A stretch of DNA of 64,000 bases from Terriglobia bacterium (GCA_009841225.1 VXMF01000035.1:94932-158931), one strand, 5' to 3'. Shown: positions 25,879 through 36,111, counted from the stretch's first letter. Notes: a model not told the origin generated them from the letters alone. Numbers and translations are program-made.

Positions 25879-28557
25879 TCATCCGGTCGGCGCTTTCGTC
25901 ACGATCGCCTTTGCGACGACCTTTTTGGCCGAGCGCGCCGTGGCGAGGATCGTTTCTCCCGGCGCGACTCCGGCTAGCCCGCGCACCGCGAGCCTGCCGT
26001 CCGCCCGGGTCCGGGCGCCACGCAAGGGCCGGCCGTCCGACGACGACAGCAGCACGTCAGCGTCAGGCAGGAGCTTTACAGCCGGCAAGGAGCATGTTGG
26101 CGCCCGTCCGGTGCTCGATGCGCTGACTGCGACCTGGCCGCCTCCGCGAGGCGTCTCGTCGGGCGGATCGACAAGATTGCGCACGCGCAGGCCGATTTGC
26201 GGATCGTCGCCGCCCGGATCGAATTCCATCTCGAGGAAGTTCCAGTAGAAGGGCCCGTCGACCTTGCGGAGGTCTGGGGTGTCGTAGCTCTGGTGGTACA
26301 GCGCCTTGACCTCCAGATCGCGGCCGTCGAAGTCCTGCATGCGCGGCCCGAACCCCTGCTTGACGCCGCGGCCGCCGCTGCGCCCGATCGGGCCGAACGA
26401 GCACTCGTACACGCGTTGCTCAAGGTTGAGCAGGATCATTCCCACGTGCACATCTCCATAGACGCTGACCACACCGTCGCGCGAGCCCAGCACTTCGAGC
26501 ACCCGGTCGGCCCCGGCCGAGACCCAGCCGGCATAGTCCGCCGCGACCCTGTCGCGCTGGCCGAGTTCCGTCCTGGCGTCCGGGCGACGACCATTGCCGA
26601 TCCAGATCGTGTGCATGCCGTTGATCCCCGTCAGGCAGATCAGAGGAGAGGAATCGGTGCGGATCGTCTCGCGCAGCCACGAGAACTGTTCCTCGCCTAG
26701 CAAGCTCCGCGTGACATCGCTCCGGTGGTAGAGGCTTTGCTTCTCGCCCCAGCCTTGGTCGTCCCAAATGTTGGTGTCTTGGCTGGAGCGCCACAGGCGC
26801 GAGTCCAAGATCAGCAGGCTGAAGTCGCGGTTGGGCATCTTCCAGCGGCGCCACTTTTTCGGGTTCACGGTGGGCGACGGCGACTCGTCTCCGGTGATTA
26901 AGTGATGCACGATCTGGAAGTTGCGCCGCATGTAGTCGCGATCTTGGCCCAGATCCTCGTGCGCCCGGATGGCAATCTGCTCGGGGCCCTTGACGTCGTC
27001 CATGCCGTAATCGTGATCGCCGGGATTGATCGTGTTCCAGTGACGCATCATCTGCCAGCGCGTGGTCGGGCCGCACAGCGTCGTAGTGACGATCTTGTAG
27101 GCGTCGTCAGGGGATGGAGGGTATAGCAGCAGCTCCATGTACCAGACGTCGTCCTCCCACATCATGACTTGGAAGTTGTAGTCCTCCAGGTGCTGATAGG
27201 CCAGCGGCGTGGGCTGGTCGTGGACGAAGAACCCGCCGCCCGGCCCGGCGTCGGGGAGTTTCGGGCCACCTCCGTGAATGGCGTGGCAGGAGAGTCCGCA
27301 GAGCTTGTAGGGCGGGGCCAGTCGCGGCAGGCGCCCGACGTAGTCGCCGCTGGATGGCACCTCTCCGACTTGGCCGGTCCCGATGCCGACGGCATCGCTC
27401 CCCAAGCGGGGGTCGGACGTAACGTTCACCCCGTCCTTCCAGATCGTGTAGTACAGATCGGTGTCGGCCGGGTTGCGCGGCAGCGTTGCCTCGATCACCG
27501 CTGTGCTGCGGCGGAAGTCGTTGCTGGCGATCGGCGCAGTTCCGGCCGCTGGGACGGCGTCCCAGCCGTCCGGAGGGTCGGGCGAGTCGGCTACGCGCAA
27601 CACGGCTTCGTTTCCGTCGCTGCGGAAGATGGACATGAACCGAACGTTCCACCTGCCATCGCGCTCTTGGAGCGTGTCGCCCAGGGCGTAGCACACGTGG
27701 CATTGGTTGAGCACGGGAGAGAGCGGCGAGTTCTGGCCAGGCTCGACCGTAAAACCGGAGACTTCAAAGTCCAGCAGCCCTTGACCGGCCATACCGACGA
27801 AGCCTGCCAGCCGCTCGGCCCGGTTGATGTTTTCCAGCTCGAGCGTGATCGGCGGCCTCGCGTTGACCGCAAGCGACGCCTTGAGCGTCGCATGGTTCTC
27901 ATCCGCCCCGGACACATCCACGTCGATCACGAATTGGTCGCCCGGAGAGGGCCTGGCCGCGCGCTCGAGTGCGACCACCGTGTCCGAGCCGTGCTCGCGG
28001 ATACTGAAGTAGCCGTCGTCTGTCCAAGCCGCGATCCACGCTGCCTTCCCATCACGTCCGGCGAATCCGTAGGACTCGTAGAGGGTGGACGAGCCGAAAG
28101 CGACGCCGAGCCGGCCGTAGCCGGGTGTGTACATCTTCCAGTCGGGGTCGTCCCCCTCCAGGGGCCCGTGCGACTCGGCGATCACCCGGCCTTCGATGCG
28201 CAGCTTGTAGTTGCCCTCCAGCCTCCACTGCCTGTGAAAGATCAAGCCGGGAGGCAGGGACGGGTCGTAATCGACCGGCATGCTGTAGCCGCCCATACGC
28301 TCCCCGTGCGTCTCGTAGTGGTAGGGGAACCCCGTGTTGCGGGCCCGGTCACCGAAGCTGTGGATGCGCCGGCGCAGAGCCTTGCCGCGCAACTCCCAAA
28401 AACCCGGGTTCAGCGATTCCCACTCGTCACCGTGATAGAGCGAATCGGGCCGGTCGAAGCTGACAGTGTGCGCCATGGCTGCCGGCTTAGTCGCAAGCGC
28501 GGCCGTACTCGCCGCCGCTGCTCTCAGGAAGGTTCTGCGGTCTACGGGGATTCCCAT
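25879..28557 (-). CDS. Tat-exported PhoD-like metallophosphatase, very large
   Basis: An 892-aa protein with twin-arginine signal VDRRTFLRAAAASTAALATK. Residues about 30-300 form a beta-rich module with no evident catalytic motif. The middle includes GDHDYGMDDVKG near 545, NRDFSLLILDSRLWRSSQDTN and SVYGDVHVGM, which recall metal-binding and core motifs of PhoD-like phosphatases. The C-terminal 90 residues resemble an immunoglobulin- or carboxypeptidase-regulatory-like domain. It probably hydrolyses phosphate esters or diesters in the periplasm. The family call rests on a few short motifs, so moderate confidence. It is convergent with infC, their stop codons nearly touching. Confidence 0.68.
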   Translation of the reverse strand: MGIPVDRRTFLRAAAASTAALATKPAAMAHTVSFDRPDSLYHGDEWESLNPGFWELRGKALRRRIHSFGDRARNTGFPYHYETHGERMGGYSMPVDYDPSLPPGLIFHRQWRLEGNYKLRIEGRVIAESHGPLEGDDPDWKMYTPGYGRLGVAFGSSTLYESYGFAGRDGKAAWIAAWTDDGYFSIREHGSDTVVALERAARPSPGDQFVIDVDVSGADENHATLKASLAVNARPPITLELENINRAERLAGFVGMAGQGLLDFEVSGFTVEPGQNSPLSPVLNQCHVCYALGDTLQERDGRWNVRFMSIFRSDGNEAVLRVADSPDPPDGWDAVPAAGTAPIASNDFRRSTAVIEATLPRNPADTDLYYTIWKDGVNVTSDPRLGSDAVGIGTGQVGEVPSSGDYVGRLPRLAPPYKLCGLSCHAIHGGGPKLPDAGPGGGFFVHDQPTPLAYQHLEDYNFQVMMWEDDVWYMELLLYPPSPDDAYKIVTTTLCGPTTRWQMMRHWNTINPGDHDYGMDDVKGPEQIAIRAHEDLGQDRDYMRRNFQIVHHLITGDESPSPTVNPKKWRRWKMPNRDFSLLILDSRLWRSSQDTNIWDDQGWGEKQSLYHRSDVTRSLLGEEQFSWLRETIRTDSSPLICLTGINGMHTIWIGNGRRPDARTELGQRDRVAADYAGWVSAGADRVLEVLGSRDGVVSVYGDVHVGMILLNLEQRVYECSFGPIGRSGGRGVKQGFGPRMQDFDGRDLEVKALYHQSYDTPDLRKVDGPFYWNFLEMEFDPGGDDPQIGLRVRNLVDPPDETPRGGGQVAVSASSTGRAPTCSLPAVKLLPDADVLLSSSDGRPLRGARTRADGRLAVRGLAGVAPGETILATARSAKKVVAKAIVTKAPTG

Positions 28558-28639
28558 TGCGGCGGCATTTTAGCAAGTCCGCCAATCGGAGCCTGTTCGA
28601 GGCGCAGCGCTCTTGGGATAATGCGGTGCGGTCCAAGTC

Positions 28640-30130
28640 ATGTCGTCCAATCACACCGATCTGCTCCTGACGCTGCTGGGGAGGCCCCCGGCATGCAGCC
28701 GGGGCGCGCTGCTCGCATTGCTAGCCGCCTGTGTGGGGTGTTCCGGAGGATTGAACGACCCCACTGCCGGAGATGCTCCCCCCAACTTCGTCTGGATTCT
28801 GGCCGACGATCTTGGCTATGGCGACCTCGGCTCGTACGGGCAGGAGCGGATCCAGACGCCGCACCTTGACCGCATGGCAGCGGAGGGCATGCGCTTCACC
28901 GACGCGTATGCCGGCTTTACCGTCTGCGCGCCGTCCCGCAGCGTACTCATGACCGGCCAGCACACCGGCCACACCCGGGTCCGCCGCAACGGCAGCCCCG
29001 GACTTTGGGACGAAGACGTGACCGTCGCCGAATTACTCAAGGACAAAGGGTACGCCACGGCCCTGATCGGCAAGTGGGGGCTGGGGATGGAGGATTCCCC
29101 CGGGGCACCGTGGAGGCAGGGGTTTGACCACTTCTACGGCTATCTCAGTCAAGGCCACGCGCACAACTACTACCCGGAATTCTTGATGCGCAACGCCGAA
29201 CGGGTGCCGCTGCGCAACGTGGTGCAGCGATCCGGGCGCTACACCGGCATGAGCGGTGTCGCCACGGAGCGAATCGACTATTCGCACGATCTGATGATGG
29301 GTGAAGCTCTGAGTTGGCTCGAGGCGAACGCCGCAAGCCCATTCTTTCTCTATCTGGCGCTGACGATCCCGCACGCCAACAACGAAGCCGGAAATCGCGA
29401 TGGGGGAGGGGATCCGGGGATCGCCAACGTGACGGCGGACCTAGGCCAGCACCGCGAGCGGGTTGGCATGGAAGTTCCGGACGCTAGGCAGTATCAGGAA
29501 GAGGACTGGCCCGGCCCGCAAAAGGGCACCGCCGCGATGATCAGCCACCTTGACGAGGGCGTGGGCCGAGTTTTCGCCGCTTTGCGGAGGCTTGGGGTCG
29601 ACGAGCGCACTATGGTGTTCTTTAGTTCTGACAACGGTCCGCACGCTGAGGGCGGGAATGATCCGTTCTTCTTCGACTCCAACGGCCCGCTGCAGGGCTA
29701 CAAGCGAAGCCTGCACGATGGCGGCATCCGGGTGCCGACGATCGTGCGCTGGCCGGGGCGCGTGAGGGCAGGATCGGTCAGCGATTTTCCGTGGTACTTC
29801 GCGGACTTCTTGCCTACCGTGGCGGACATCGCCGGATTCGACGTGCCGGACGGCGTCGATGGTGCCAGCATCCTGCCGGTGCTGCTGGAAACAGGCGCGT
29901 CCAGCGAGGATCGCTTCCTGTACTGGGGCGGGACCTCAGGTCGAGCGGAAGCCGTGCGATGGGGTCGGTGGAAGGCCGTGCGGGAAGCCCCCGACCGGCC
30001 CCTCGAGCTCTTCGACCTGTCCAGCGACATTGGCGAGGAACGCGATGTGTCGGCCGAGCACGAGGATATCGTCGGAGAGATCCTGGCGTACTTGGAGTCG
30101 GCCGTGACCGAACTGCCGGCAAGCGAGTAG
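28640..30130 (+). CDS. Sulfatase lipoprotein (Cys-type)
   Basis: A 496-aa sulfatase. The N-terminus has a hydrophobic stretch ending in the lipobox-like LLAACVGC, so it is probably membrane anchored. Metal-binding NFVWILADDLGYGDLG is near residue 50, and active-site CAPSR near 96 has the formylglycine-forming Cys. KWGLGM, FSSDNGPH and DGGIRVPTIVRWPG are typical of arylsulfatase A-like enzymes. It shares only motif-level similarity with the other two sulfatases in the window, suggesting different substrates. The gene is divergent from the phosphatase gene and about 130 bp before the efflux operon. Confidence 0.93.
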   Translation: MSSNHTDLLLTLLGRPPACSRGALLALLAACVGCSGGLNDPTAGDAPPNFVWILADDLGYGDLGSYGQERIQTPHLDRMAAEGMRFTDAYAGFTVCAPSRSVLMTGQHTGHTRVRRNGSPGLWDEDVTVAELLKDKGYATALIGKWGLGMEDSPGAPWRQGFDHFYGYLSQGHAHNYYPEFLMRNAERVPLRNVVQRSGRYTGMSGVATERIDYSHDLMMGEALSWLEANAASPFFLYLALTIPHANNEAGNRDGGGDPGIANVTADLGQHRERVGMEVPDARQYQEEDWPGPQKGTAAMISHLDEGVGRVFAALRRLGVDERTMVFFSSDNGPHAEGGNDPFFFDSNGPLQGYKRSLHDGGIRVPTIVRWPGRVRAGSVSDFPWYFADFLPTVADIAGFDVPDGVDGASILPVLLETGASSEDRFLYWGGTSGRAEAVRWGRWKAVREAPDRPLELFDLSSDIGEERDVSAEHEDIVGEILAYLESAVTELPASE

Positions 30131-30259
30131 CTCCTTCGGCGGCCGTGCTGGAGAGCCGACGCAGGCCTAGTGGCCCATGGGCGGGACGGTCAGCGGGCAA
30201 ATTTGGCGCAACACTGCTAACCTGCATTCGCCGCTGGGCCGCGGCCATTGGTGGATTGC

Positions 30260-31483
30260 ATGATCGTTCGATCACGATGTTTCCTGCACGCTTGCGCTTT
30301 GACGCTTTGCTTGGCGCTCGTTGGGTCGGCACAAGCGCTGACCGAGAGAGAGGCGCTAGAACTGCTGCGCGCCAGCCCCTATAGTCGCCAGCTCCGCGCC
30401 GAGGCGGAGATTGCGAGAGTTGGCGCAGAGCGCCAGAAGACCTATCCGAACCCTGCTGTGAGCGCGACGCTTGAGGGAGCTGGCCGCACGGACTTCCTGA
30501 TGTTCGAGCAAGCCCTTCCCGTGAACGGCCGGCGGTCGCTGCTTTACGAGGCAGCAGAGTCAGGGGCGCGGGCTGCGATGTCGAGCGCGGACCACACCTT
30601 GCGGCAGGTCGAAGCCGCGTTGCGCCGTTCCTTCTATCGTCTTGTTTACCTGCAGATTCGCGGGCAAATGGCGCGGGAGCACATTGCAGAGTCGGAAGAA
30701 CTCCTCCGCATTCTGCGCGAACGAGAGGCGGAGGGCGAGGGCTCGAAGTTCGACCGCCTGCAGGGGGAGCGCGAGATCGTCGAACAAGAGACGGATCTGG
30801 CCCAGATCGAGGTCATGATGGGTGAGGCACGCGCCGAGCTAGCACGCTACCTCGGCGACGCCGTGAGTCCGGCGGGGCTGGCGGCGGACGGGACGCTTGG
30901 CCCCGGCTTCGACCTGCCCCCGCTCCGAGATGCGGTCGCCGCAGGCTTGAGTGCGCGGGGCGACTATCGCGTCGAGGCCGAGCGCCTCGAGCAGTTGCGA
31001 CTCGAAGATGAGGCCGCGCAGCGCTTGCGCATTCCGAACCCGGTTGTTTCTGGCGGAGTGAAGAGGGCCGAGGTGGCCGGCCAGTTCGTGACCGGCCCCG
31101 TGCTTGGCGTGTCCGTAGCTCTGCCGGTCTTCCGCAAGGGGCGTGTCGAGCGCGCCGTGGCTGCGGCCAAGACGATCCGGACGCAGGAGCGTCGGAGCGC
31201 GCTAGAGCGCCAGATTCTGGCAGAAGTGCGCTCGTCTCACGAAGCTCTGCGCTTGCGCCGTCAGATGGCCCGGGACTACCGGTCCCAGTCCGAACAGCGC
31301 GTGCAAGAACTGGCAGGGATCGCCGAGGTCGCATACAGGGAGGGGGAGTTGGGCATCCTGGATCTGCTGGAGACGCGACGCGTCGCCCACAGGGCGCGGC
31401 TTCAGCAGTTGGAACTCGACGCCACCGCGAAATTGGCCGAGGTTGAATTCGACCGCAGCGTCGCCAAGGAACTGTTGCCATGA
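30260..31483 (+). CDS. TolC/CusC-type outer-membrane efflux protein
   Basis: A 407-aa outer-membrane channel subunit. The signal peptide LHACALTLCLALVGSAQA precedes two repeats of long amphipathic helices, the OEP pattern: LTEREALELLRASPY, NPAVSATLEG, and in the second repeat IPNPVVSGGVKR and VSVALPVFRKGRVERA. It is a single-domain-type OEP of the CzcC/CusC group. The stop overlaps the adaptor start (ATGA). The ATG at 30260 is chosen over 30248 because it lies at the start of the signal sequence. Confidence 0.9.
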   Translation: MIVRSRCFLHACALTLCLALVGSAQALTEREALELLRASPYSRQLRAEAEIARVGAERQKTYPNPAVSATLEGAGRTDFLMFEQALPVNGRRSLLYEAAESGARAAMSSADHTLRQVEAALRRSFYRLVYLQIRGQMAREHIAESEELLRILREREAEGEGSKFDRLQGEREIVEQETDLAQIEVMMGEARAELARYLGDAVSPAGLAADGTLGPGFDLPPLRDAVAAGLSARGDYRVEAERLEQLRLEDEAAQRLRIPNPVVSGGVKRAEVAGQFVTGPVLGVSVALPVFRKGRVERAVAAAKTIRTQERRSALERQILAEVRSSHEALRLRRQMARDYRSQSEQRVQELAGIAEVAYREGELGILDLLETRRVAHRARLQQLELDATAKLAEVEFDRSVAKELLP

Positions 31484-33024
31484 CCAGGCTCCATGCGGTC
31501 GTCCTGCTCGTTCTAGCCACGTGCGGAGGCGTTCCGCCGGAACCTGCGGATGAAGCCCCGCTCGACCTCCGGGAATCTGTCGAGGTGACTCGTTGGTCGG
31601 CTCGGTCTGAGCTGTTCATGGAATATCCGGAGCTGCAAGTTGGGACCGGCTCAAGGTTCGCGGTCCATCTCACCGATCTAGTGTCGTTTCGGCCGCTTGA
31701 GAGTGGCCGCGTCGCGATCGAGTTGGATCACGGCGGTGGCACCGTGGAGCGATTCGCTGTTGACGCCCCGAACCAGCCGGGGATCTTCGGTATCACTGTC
31801 CGGCCCGAGCGGGCAGGTTCGCCGTCGCTGGCAGTTCGAGTCCAATCCCCTGGGCTGCAAGATCTCCACCAACTCGGCTTGGTCCGCGTGCATGGGAAGT
31901 CTGCATCGTTTGATCCGCCCGGCTCTGGCACCGATCTAGCGGATGCAACGGCAACCATCGCGTTCTTGAAGGAACAGCAGTGGACCATGGAGTTCGCGAC
32001 CCAACTCGTCGAAGGCTCGGTGATGCAGCAGAGCTTGCGCGTGCCAGCCATGGCTGAGCCACGCAGCGGTGGGCGTCTCGTGGTGACGGCCCCGGTGGCG
32101 GGGCGACTGTTGGCCTCCGTTCGCATGCCGGGCTTGGGAGCGGCGGTCCAGCGCGGCGAATTGCTGGGCGAGATCGTCCCGCACTGGGCCGGGTCTCCTG
32201 ACCGCACGGCCCTCCAACTCGCTATCGACGAGGCCAAGGTGGCCTTGGAAGCTGCCACGCGGCAACGCCAACGAGCGGAGCGACTGCTCGCAGTGGGCGC
32301 CGTTCCCGAACGGCGGCTAGAAGATGCCAAAGCCGGCGAAGCAGTCGCTCACGCTCGCCTCAATGCGGCCGATCAGCGTATGGCCCATTTCGAAGCGTCG
32401 CGGCGTGACGATCCGCACAAGGAGTCACTCTCCTCGTTCTCGGTAAGGGCGCACTTAGAGGGCGTAGTGACCGCTGTGCATGCAACCGAGGGTGCCCACG
32501 TGGAGGAGGGCGATGTTCTGCTGGAGTTGGCAGCGACCGAAATGGTGCATGTGTCCGCGGCCGTTCCTGAAGCCAGGGCCGCGGTGCTGAGGAACCTCAA
32601 GGGGGCGGAGATCGAGCTGGCGGACGGGACCACGGTTTTGCCGGTGAGGGGACTGGTGTCTACCGGGATGGTCGTCGATCCGCAAACCCGGACTCTCAAG
32701 GCCACCTATCTGGTTGACAACTCCGGGCGGAATATAGCGATTGGTCAATCCGTCGTCGTCCGGCTCTTCACTTCGCACACAGCAGAGGCACCGACCGTGC
32801 CGGAGTCGGCGTTGGTCGATGACGGAGGCCGCACGGTCGTGTACGTGCAGACCGGCGGCGAGTCGTTCGAGCGCCGCCAGGTAGAGATCGGCAATCGGAC
32901 GGGCCAGAACGTTCAGGTCACCACCGGCCTGCGAGTTGGCGAGAGAGTCGTCACGAAGGGCGCGTATCTGCTGCGCCTGTCCTCGATGTCGCCCCAAGCG
33001 CCGGCGCATGGCCACGTTCATTGA
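31480..33024 (+). CDS. RND efflux periplasmic adaptor (CusB/CzcB type)
   Basis: A 514-aa membrane-fusion protein. The N-terminus (HAVVLLVLATCGG) is a likely lipoprotein signal with Cys near residue 15. An N-terminal beta domain (YPELQVGTGSRFAVHLTDL to about residue 140), also found in some heavy-metal adaptors, comes before the standard barrel-sandwich hybrid: VTAPVAGRLLASVRMPG, a coiled-coil hairpin (AIDEAKVALEAATRQRQRAE), and VRAHLEGVVTAVHATEG. The membrane-proximal domain ends near GLRVGERVVTKGAYLL, followed by His-containing GHVH. It links the inner-membrane pump to the outer-membrane channel. Confidence 0.92.
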   Translation: MTRLHAVVLLVLATCGGVPPEPADEAPLDLRESVEVTRWSARSELFMEYPELQVGTGSRFAVHLTDLVSFRPLESGRVAIELDHGGGTVERFAVDAPNQPGIFGITVRPERAGSPSLAVRVQSPGLQDLHQLGLVRVHGKSASFDPPGSGTDLADATATIAFLKEQQWTMEFATQLVEGSVMQQSLRVPAMAEPRSGGRLVVTAPVAGRLLASVRMPGLGAAVQRGELLGEIVPHWAGSPDRTALQLAIDEAKVALEAATRQRQRAERLLAVGAVPERRLEDAKAGEAVAHARLNAADQRMAHFEASRRDDPHKESLSSFSVRAHLEGVVTAVHATEGAHVEEGDVLLELAATEMVHVSAAVPEARAAVLRNLKGAEIELADGTTVLPVRGLVSTGMVVDPQTRTLKATYLVDNSGRNIAIGQSVVVRLFTSHTAEAPTVPESALVDDGGRTVVYVQTGGESFERRQVEIGNRTGQNVQVTTGLRVGERVVTKGAYLLRLSSMSPQAPAHGHVH

Positions 33025-33027
33025 CGC

Positions 33028-36000
33028 ATGCTGGATTCGCTAATCCGTTGGTCGCTGGCCAATCGCACGCTGGTCTTGGCTCTATCCGGCGGCGTGCTGG
33101 CTTGGGGCGGGTTCGCGGTTTCCCAGCTCCCGGTAGAGGTGTTGCCGGATCTGACCGCCCCGACGGTATCAGTTATCACGGAGCATCCCGGCTTGGCCCC
33201 CGTCGACATGGAGCGGCTCGTCACGTTCCCGGTCGAGACCGCGCTAAACGGAGCGCCTGGCCTGCGGCGCGTGCGCTCGGCGACCGCCGCGGGCGTGAGC
33301 GTCGTGTGGGCCGAGTTCGACTGGGGAGAGGATACCTATCTCACCCGGCAGATGGTGGCCGAACGCCTGGGCCTCGCGGCGAGGAACTTGCCGGCGACAG
33401 CCTCCCCGCCAGCGCTTGGGCCGACTGCTTCCATCATGGGAGAGATCCTCTTCATCGCGCTGACGTCTGACCGCCATGACGATGTGGAATTGCGGACGGT
33501 CGCCGACACCGTGATCCGTCGCGGCATCCTGGCCGTGCCTGGAGTGGCCCAGGTCACTCCCCTAGGTGGCGGCCGCAAGCAGTACCAAGTGCTCCTTGCC
33601 CCCGACAAGCTGAAGTCATACGGTGTGTCGCTGAGAGAAGTCGAGGCGGCATTGGCAGCGGGAAGCTCGAACACTTCGGCGGGTTTCCAGGCCCACCTCG
33701 GTCATGAGCACCTCCTTCGAGGCGTGGGACGCTTCGTCGGATGGCAGCAGATCCGGGACGCGGTCGTCCGGTCTTCAAACGTGGTTCCGATTCAGGTCAG
33801 CGATCTGGGCGAGGTCCGGATCGACGCGGCGCAGCGCAGGGGTGCTGCGGCACTCAACGGCGAAGCCGCGGTGATCATAGGAGTTCGCAAGCAGCCCAAC
33901 ACGAACACGCTTGCGCTCACCGAGAGGGTCGAGGCCCGCATTCGCGCCCTCGAGTCTGCCTTGCCCGAGGGCATGCGGATTCATCGCAGGGTCTTGCGTC
34001 AGGCGGACTTCGTGGAAACCGCGATCTCGAATTTGGAGGAAGCTCTGGGCCTCGGAGGCCTGCTAGTGGTCGTCGTGGTCGTGCTGTTTCTGGGCAGCTG
34101 GCGGGCCAGCGTCATAGCGCTGTTTGCGATTCCGTTTTCACTGGGAGTCACGTTTATCGGATTGAAGGCCCTGGGCCTGTCCATCAACGGCATGACCTTG
34201 GGCGGGATCGCGATCGCTATCGGAGCACTGGTCGACGATGCCCTGATCGATGTCGAAAACGTTGTCCGACGCTTGCGCCTGAATGCGGCCCGCCCGCTCG
34301 AGGACCGGCTGCCAACGCTGCAGGTCGTGTTTCGGGCCAGCAGCGAGATTCGCGGTTCCATCGTCTTCGCGACCTTGATCGTAGTGCTGGTCTTCGCCCC
34401 TCTCGTCGCACTGGAGAGCGTCGAGGGCATGTTACTGCGTCCGCTGGGAGTTGCCTACATCGTGGCGATTCTCGCTTCGTTGCTTGTGGCGCTAACTGTG
34501 ACGCCAGCGCTCTGCTCGGTCCTGTTGCCTCGGTCGCGGTCGATTACACAGGTGGGGGGGTGGGCCTTGGTAGGCTGGCTGCGGCGACTGTATGAGCCGA
34601 TCTTGCGTTGGGGTCTGGACCATGCGGCGGTGGTCTGGTCGCTCGCGCTGCTCTTGGTCGCGACCGCTCTGGCGGGCCTGCAAGATGTCGGGCGGAGGTT
34701 CTTGCCCGAGCTGAACGAGGGCAGTTTGACAATCAGCGCCGCCACGGTCCCGGGCACGAGCTTGAGGGATTCCGATCGCCTCGGGGCGGCGCTGGAGAGG
34801 ATTCTGCTGAGTGTTCCCGGCGTCGTCTCGACCGGGCGCCGCACGGGAAGAGCCGAATCCGACGAGCACTTGCAGGGGGTGGAGTCGTCCGAGATTGACG
34901 TGCGGCTCGACCTGCGAAACCGTACCAAGGAGGAGGTCGTAGCGGAGATCCGCGATCGAGCCTCGCTCATTCCAGGCACCAACATCAATATCGGTCAGCC
35001 GATCTCGCATCGCATCGACCACATGCTGTCGGGGACGCGGGCAAGTGTCGCGGTGAAGATCTTCGGCGGCGAACTCGATGTCCTGCGGGCCTTGGCGGAG
35101 CAGGTCCAGGCCGCGATGCGCAGCATACCGAGCGTTATCGATCTGGCGACGGACCGTCAGGCCGACGTGCCCGTGTTGACGGTGCGCTTCCGTCGCGACG
35201 ACCTAGCGCGCTACGGCGTGCCGGCCGGGCAGGCCGCCGATGCGCTGCGCACGGTCTTCTTGGGAAACGAAGTGGGCGCTGTCTTCGAGGGCGACGTGCC
35301 GGTTCCCATCGTGGTGCGCCACGCGCGCGCCAGCGGCGAAGAGATCGAGACCATCCGGCAGACGCTGATTGACACGCCATCCGGAGCCAGAGTGCCGCTC
35401 TCAGCCGTTGCCGACATTCGAGAAGATCGCAGTCCCAACATGGTGACTCGCGAGGACGTGCAACGGAAGATCGTTGTCTCGTGCAATGTGGCCGGCGAAG
35501 ATCTGCGCGGGGCCGTGAATCAAATCCAACAGGCAGTAGCCGCCAACGTGGCTCTGCCCCAGGGCTACCGGATCGAGTACGGAGGCCAGTTCGAGAGCGA
35601 GGCCCGGGCGACCCAGAGGATGCTGCTGTTGGGTGCGCTGGCGATCGGAGGCATCTTGGTACTGCTGGTGACCGCGCTGGAATCCTTGGCCGATGCCCTC
35701 ATAGTGATGTGCAATCTGCCCCTGGCACTTGTCGGAGGAGTGGCCGGCGTGTATGTGGGAGGGGGTGTTCTGTCGGTGGCCTCTCTGATAGGTTTCATCA
35801 CTCTCTTCGGGATTGCGGTTCGCAATGGAATCATGTTGTTGGTGCACATCAGGCGGCTAATGGCCGAGGAAGGAGTCGGAGAACTGAGGCAAGCGGTGAT
35901 TCGCGGTTCGTCGGAGAGACTGGCACCGATCCTGATGACGGCCGTGTCCACGGGCATCGCCTTGTTGCCGGTCGCTCTGGGACTGGGAAAGACAGGGAGC

Positions 36001-36111
36001 GAGATTCATGCCCCGCTCGCCTTGGTGGTACTGCTGGGGCTGGCGAGTTCGACGCTGCTGAACATGCTCGTCGTGCCCACAGTCTTCTGGCGCTGGCACA
36101 AGTCTGCGTAG
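33028..36111 (+). CDS. RND efflux pump of the heavy-metal (CusA/CzcA) family
   Basis: A 1027-aa inner-membrane proton antiporter with twelve predicted membrane segments in two halves. The TM4 element GGIAIAIGALVDDALIDVEN resembles the CusA version (GAMVDAAIVMIEN), with acidic residues for proton relay. Other signatures are VEVLPDLTAPTVSV near the start, FLPELNEGSL, and the second-half GFITLFGIAVRNGIMLLVH. The start is 3 bp after the adaptor stop, completing an OMF-MFP-RND operon. Metal specificity (Cu/Ag versus Co/Zn/Cd) is not readable with confidence, and no metal sensor gene is adjacent. Confidence 0.94.
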   Translation: MLDSLIRWSLANRTLVLALSGGVLAWGGFAVSQLPVEVLPDLTAPTVSVITEHPGLAPVDMERLVTFPVETALNGAPGLRRVRSATAAGVSVVWAEFDWGEDTYLTRQMVAERLGLAARNLPATASPPALGPTASIMGEILFIALTSDRHDDVELRTVADTVIRRGILAVPGVAQVTPLGGGRKQYQVLLAPDKLKSYGVSLREVEAALAAGSSNTSAGFQAHLGHEHLLRGVGRFVGWQQIRDAVVRSSNVVPIQVSDLGEVRIDAAQRRGAAALNGEAAVIIGVRKQPNTNTLALTERVEARIRALESALPEGMRIHRRVLRQADFVETAISNLEEALGLGGLLVVVVVVLFLGSWRASVIALFAIPFSLGVTFIGLKALGLSINGMTLGGIAIAIGALVDDALIDVENVVRRLRLNAARPLEDRLPTLQVVFRASSEIRGSIVFATLIVVLVFAPLVALESVEGMLLRPLGVAYIVAILASLLVALTVTPALCSVLLPRSRSITQVGGWALVGWLRRLYEPILRWGLDHAAVVWSLALLLVATALAGLQDVGRRFLPELNEGSLTISAATVPGTSLRDSDRLGAALERILLSVPGVVSTGRRTGRAESDEHLQGVESSEIDVRLDLRNRTKEEVVAEIRDRASLIPGTNINIGQPISHRIDHMLSGTRASVAVKIFGGELDVLRALAEQVQAAMRSIPSVIDLATDRQADVPVLTVRFRRDDLARYGVPAGQAADALRTVFLGNEVGAVFEGDVPVPIVVRHARASGEEIETIRQTLIDTPSGARVPLSAVADIREDRSPNMVTREDVQRKIVVSCNVAGEDLRGAVNQIQQAVAANVALPQGYRIEYGGQFESEARATQRMLLLGALAIGGILVLLVTALESLADALIVMCNLPLALVGGVAGVYVGGGVLSVASLIGFITLFGIAVRNGIMLLVHIRRLMAEEGVGELRQAVIRGSSERLAPILMTAVSTGIALLPVALGLGKTGSEIHAPLALVVLLGLASSTLLNMLVVPTVFWRWHKSA

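Noticed and set aside
27169..28869. 566-codon plus-strand ORF opposite the PhoD-like gene
   Set aside because: Antisense shadow; the minus strand has a Tat signal and family motifs.
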